A stretch of DNA of 26,464 nt from NCBI GenBank assembly GCA_958435545.1, contig CAUBGU010000015.1, forward strand, positions 1 through 26,464. Reading direction: 5' to 3'. The notes under the pieces were generated by a model that was given only the letters and a program-made list of their open reading frames with translations, searched no databases and had not been told where the DNA came from. The stretch comes from an uncultured Collinsella sp. GTDB lineage: Bacteria > Actinomycetota > Coriobacteriia > Coriobacteriales > Coriobacteriaceae. The first letter of the stretch is position 1; the number at the start of each line of letters is the position of its first letter. Made by a program: the position numbers and the translations under genes. Of the stretch, positions 24,143 through 26,464 are shown piece by piece.

Positions 24143-24862
24143 TTACGCCTCCTTTTTCTGCTTGTCGCGGGCGGCCTTGGCGGCAAGCGCCGCGCGGACC
24201 TTGGCCGCTTTCTCGGGATCCATGGCGGCGAGCTTTGCCTCCATCTCGGCGGCCTTGAGCGCAGCCTTCGCAGCAGCTTCATCGTGCTGAGCATCGGAGC
24301 CGGCAGCCGCATCGGGCTGAGCGGCAGCCTCCCCCGCAGCATCGCCAGCGCCCGTGGCAGCCTCCCCCGCAGCGGCCGCGGCAGCGGCGGCCTTTTCGGC
24401 CGCAGCCTTGCGCGCCTTGGCCTCGGCGGCGGCACGGACCTTCATGGCCTTCTCGCGCGCGACCTTAACCTCGGGCGTGATAACGCTCATGGGCTCGGCA
24501 GTCGAGACCTGGTAGAAAAAGCCCTTAAAGTCGATCTGCATGTCGGTAATGGCAAGACCAAATAGGTCGTGCGCCTCGTTCTCAAACGGGAACACCGCCG
24601 GATAATACGAGCTGATGGACGGAATCTCCTGGTACTGGTCGATGCCCTCAACCACCAGGTTCTCGATCGCATAGCTGCCGTCCTGCGCAATATGCTCCTG
24701 AGCAGCACGAACGTTGATAAACGTATAGACCAAACGATACGAGCCATCGTCGACGTTGCGCTCGGCGTGCATTTGCACAAAGCGCGCGCCGACGCCCTTG
24801 AGCGCCTGGACATGCGACAGGAGCTCATCGATCCCAACGGTGGTATAGATAGCCTTTTGCAT
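24143..24862 (-). CDS. echD: EchD/NuoC-like hydrogenase subunit with long Ala-rich C-terminal extension
   Basis: 239 residues. The first 125 form the NuoC/30-kDa domain (a YRLVYTFINV strand, then ISSYYPAVFPFENEAHDLFGL with the conserved E-x-x-D-LFG motif). Residues about 130-239 are a highly charged Ala/Lys/Glu-rich helical tail. Known EchD proteins are about 110-160 residues, so the tail is an addition. The ATG shares one base with the small-subunit stop (TAATG), with AGGAGG 7 nt before it. The domain holds the catalytic and small subunits together. Confidence 0.85.
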   Translation of the reverse strand: MQKAIYTTVGIDELLSHVQALKGVGARFVQMHAERNVDDGSYRLVYTFINVRAAQEHIAQDGSYAIENLVVEGIDQYQEIPSISSYYPAVFPFENEAHDLFGLAITDMQIDFKGFFYQVSTAEPMSVITPEVKVAREKAMKVRAAAEAKARKAAAEKAAAAAAAAGEAATGAGDAAGEAAAQPDAAAGSDAQHDEAAAKAALKAAEMEAKLAAMDPEKAAKVRAALAAKAARDKQKKEA

Positions 24863-25467
24863 TACTTGGCCTCCTTTGCAGCGGCGGGTGCGGCGGACCT
24901 GGTGGACACGTTGGCCTCGTCACCGTCACCGGCACCGTCAGCCCCGGCCCCGGCCCCCGCAGCCACAAACCCGTCCTCGCCCAGCTCAACGCCACCGTCC
25001 CAGGTAGCGGCGCCGCCCACGGTAAGCGGATCGCCGCCAGCACGCATCACGGCCTCCTTCTGGTCCAGGATGCCGCACGCCTCCACGATGGCATCGATCA
25101 CGGTCTCGGGGCGAATGGCGCACCCGGGCGCGTACACGTCCACGGGAATCGCGCGGTCCACGCCGCCGATCACGTTGTAGGCATCGCGGAACACGCCGCC
25201 CGAACACGCACAGATACCGCAGGCCACCACGCACTTGGGCTCGAGCATCTGGTTGTAGATCTGGCGCACGACGGGCAGGTTCTGGGCATTGACCGACCCC
25301 GTCACCAAAAAGATATCCGCATGCTTGGGGTTGCCGGTGTTGACCACGCCAAAGCGCTCCGCATCGAACAGCGGCGTGAGCGAGGCCAGCACCTCGATAT
25401 CACATCCGTTGCAGCTCGAGCCGTCGTAATGAATAACCCACGGCGAGCGCGACATTTTATGATCCAT
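24862..25467 (-). CDS. echC: [NiFe] hydrogenase small subunit (EchC/NuoB-like)
   Basis: 201 residues. The proximal [4Fe-4S] cluster ligands are C19 and C22 (SSCNGCDIE), C86 (in VACGICACSGG) and C116 (APGCAIRP). The NuoB-like domain ends near residue 145. A Gly/Ala/Asp-rich tail (about 160-201) follows. It relays electrons from the ferredoxin subunit to the NiFe site. RBS AGGAGG, 12 bp after the EchB stop. Confidence 0.9.
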   Translation of the reverse strand: MDHKMSRSPWVIHYDGSSCNGCDIEVLASLTPLFDAERFGVVNTGNPKHADIFLVTGSVNAQNLPVVRQIYNQMLEPKCVVACGICACSGGVFRDAYNVIGGVDRAIPVDVYAPGCAIRPETVIDAIVEACGILDQKEAVMRAGGDPLTVGGAATWDGGVELGEDGFVAAGAGAGADGAGDGDEANVSTRSAAPAAAKEAK

Positions 25468-25479
25468 GGATGCCGCCTC

Positions 25480-26400
25480 CTAAATAAATACGTCGACGAG
25501 GATGGGCATAAGGTTGAGCAGGCCAAACACCAGCGCCACGCCCCATCCGAGCCTAAAGCAGCTGCGCCAGGTGCTGCGTGCGAAGGTGTTGTCGATCAGG
25601 ACCTCGACAAAATACGTCGCGGCCATCACGACCAGGGCTACAACCCAGCTCACGGGGTTGTCCCAAACAAAGAACATGCCCACCCACATCAAAAACAGCA
25701 CGGTCTCGCACCAGTGCATAAGGGTCATCTTGGCCAGCGTGCCGCCGCTCATCTCGGTGGCGACGCCCTGGACGATCTCCTGATGCGCGTGATGTGAGTA
25801 CGAAAGGTCAAACGGCGACTTGCGCAGCTTGATGGTGAGCACCGCGAGCAGCGCGAGGAAAATGGGCGCGCTGTACACGATGATGGGGGCCGACTGCCCC
25901 GTCACGGCGATGGAATCGAAGCTATCGGTGGCAAGGTACAAGCCCACGCTCATCAGCAGAACGGCGGGCTCGTAGCTCATAACCTGCAGCAACTCACGAT
26001 CGGCGCCGACCTGGGCAAACGGGCTTTGCGTCGAGGCGGACGCCAGCACCACAAAGATCGCGGCGAGCGTCACCATAAAGGCGCACAGCAGCGTGTTGGA
26101 GCCCGACACAAAGATGCCGCCGCCCACCACGGTAAAGATGAGCGCACACGCCATGTAGGTATCGTCCATGGTGTTTACGCTGGCGGGGGCCTTGCGCAGC
26201 AGCTTGGCAACGTCGTAGAAGGGCTGCAGCAAGCGCGGGCCCACGCGGCCCTGCATGCGAGCCGAAAGCTTACGGTCAAGACCGTCAATCAGGCCGCCCA
26301 CAAGCGGCGCCAGCAAGGCAAACGCCACGGTACCAATAAATATGCCCACGACGCCCGAGCCTTCGAAATACTTGCCGCGCAGCACCGAGGGCGCGCTCAT
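25480..26400 (-). CDS. echB: Membrane subunit EchB/NuoH-like
   Basis: 306 residues with eight or so transmembrane helices. The first cytosolic loop reads DRKLSARMQGRVGPRLLQPFYD, the NuoH/HycD/EchB signature, and a second conserved loop (RKSPFDLSYSHHAHQEIVQG) is at the ion/quinone-facing side. It anchors the hydrogenase module and helps translocate ions. ATG 26400 is the first ATG with plausible context. The frame remains open to the window edge at 26464, so a longer N-terminus cannot be excluded. The EchA antiporter-like subunit should be encoded immediately upstream, outside the window. Confidence 0.85.
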   Translation of the reverse strand: MSAPSVLRGKYFEGSGVVGIFIGTVAFALLAPLVGGLIDGLDRKLSARMQGRVGPRLLQPFYDVAKLLRKAPASVNTMDDTYMACALIFTVVGGGIFVSGSNTLLCAFMVTLAAIFVVLASASTQSPFAQVGADRELLQVMSYEPAVLLMSVGLYLATDSFDSIAVTGQSAPIIVYSAPIFLALLAVLTIKLRKSPFDLSYSHHAHQEIVQGVATEMSGGTLAKMTLMHWCETVLFLMWVGMFFVWDNPVSWVVALVVMAATYFVEVLIDNTFARSTWRSCFRLGWGVALVFGLLNLMPILVDVFI

Positions 26401-26464
26401 GGCAAGTCTCTCGGGCCCAATCCACGCGCAACACAGCAGCGCAAACAAGATAATGCTGCAGCAC

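Noticed and set aside
22700..26400. Respiratory complex I (Nuo) fragment
   Set aside because: The large subunit retains both CxxC nickel motifs, and the gene order B-C-D-E-F fits Ech hydrogenase rather than Nuo.
26401..26464. Upstream in-frame start (TTG at 26448) for the EchB-like subunit
   Set aside because: The family's first helix already lies within the protein from ATG 26400, and the upstream stretch has no clear ribosome-binding site; it cannot be ruled out because the frame is open to the edge.

Overview
The window is a GC-rich, densely packed bacterial chromosome segment. Actinobacterial features (Mg-type transport proteins with PRC-barrel domains, a DesK/NarL-type sensor pair with a probable leaderless start, an Ech-type hydrogenase) and the overall style of genes and intergenic repeats suggest a gut Coriobacteriia member, most likely Collinsella or a close relative. 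That assignment is inference from family content; no rRNA or tRNA gene is present to confirm it.

Layout. 2-448: 3' end of an SGNH-type O-acyltransferase/esterase (+). 449-990: gene-free, with a strong hairpin, a 230-bp nested palindrome and a terminator. 991-4106 (-): a two-gene divalent-metal operon, a MgtE-like PRC/MgtE_N/CBS membrane protein followed by an NRAMP-family transporter whose ion-site motifs are not those of MntH. 4427-7050 (-): a YtxH small membrane protein, a PRC-barrel protein and a membrane-anchored NodB-fold protein with a degenerate metal site. 7187-9418 (-): a CNNM/CorC-type CBS membrane protein and a stand-alone protein resembling the N-domain of cyanophycin synthetase. 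9529-11364: divergent hemolysin-III (-) and alpha/beta hydrolase (+) genes. 11616-12821 (-): DUF362 double-ferredoxin protein. 12932-16320 (-): MacB/LolD-like ATPase and a large FtsX-type permease. 16605-19932 (-): ABC-2 exporter (ATPase plus two permeases), divergent from a histidine kinase and response regulator (20130-21901, +) that probably control it. 21902-22699: gene-free block of three related nested palindromes. 22700-26464 (-): five consecutive subunits of an Ech-like membrane [NiFe] hydrogenase in the order B-C-D-E-F (EchA would lie beyond the right edge).

How it fits together. The proteins suggest a fermentative anaerobe: H2 evolution coupled to ion translocation (Ech), ferredoxin-type electron carriers, several Mg2+/divalent cation systems and envelope-directed ABC exporters.

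The most unusual signal is intergenic. There are five long nested palindromes (679-908, 11402-11533, 21962-22115, 22207-22366, 22460-22613) and a second family of short hairpins with a GGGGAC-containing loop that sit on or next to stop codons (4401, 12905, 16413-16600). The three elements at 22 kb share a core but have different outer arms, each arm complementary to its own partner. Most arm mismatches are G-U wobbles when read in the direction of the shared core, which hints at a conserved structured RNA.
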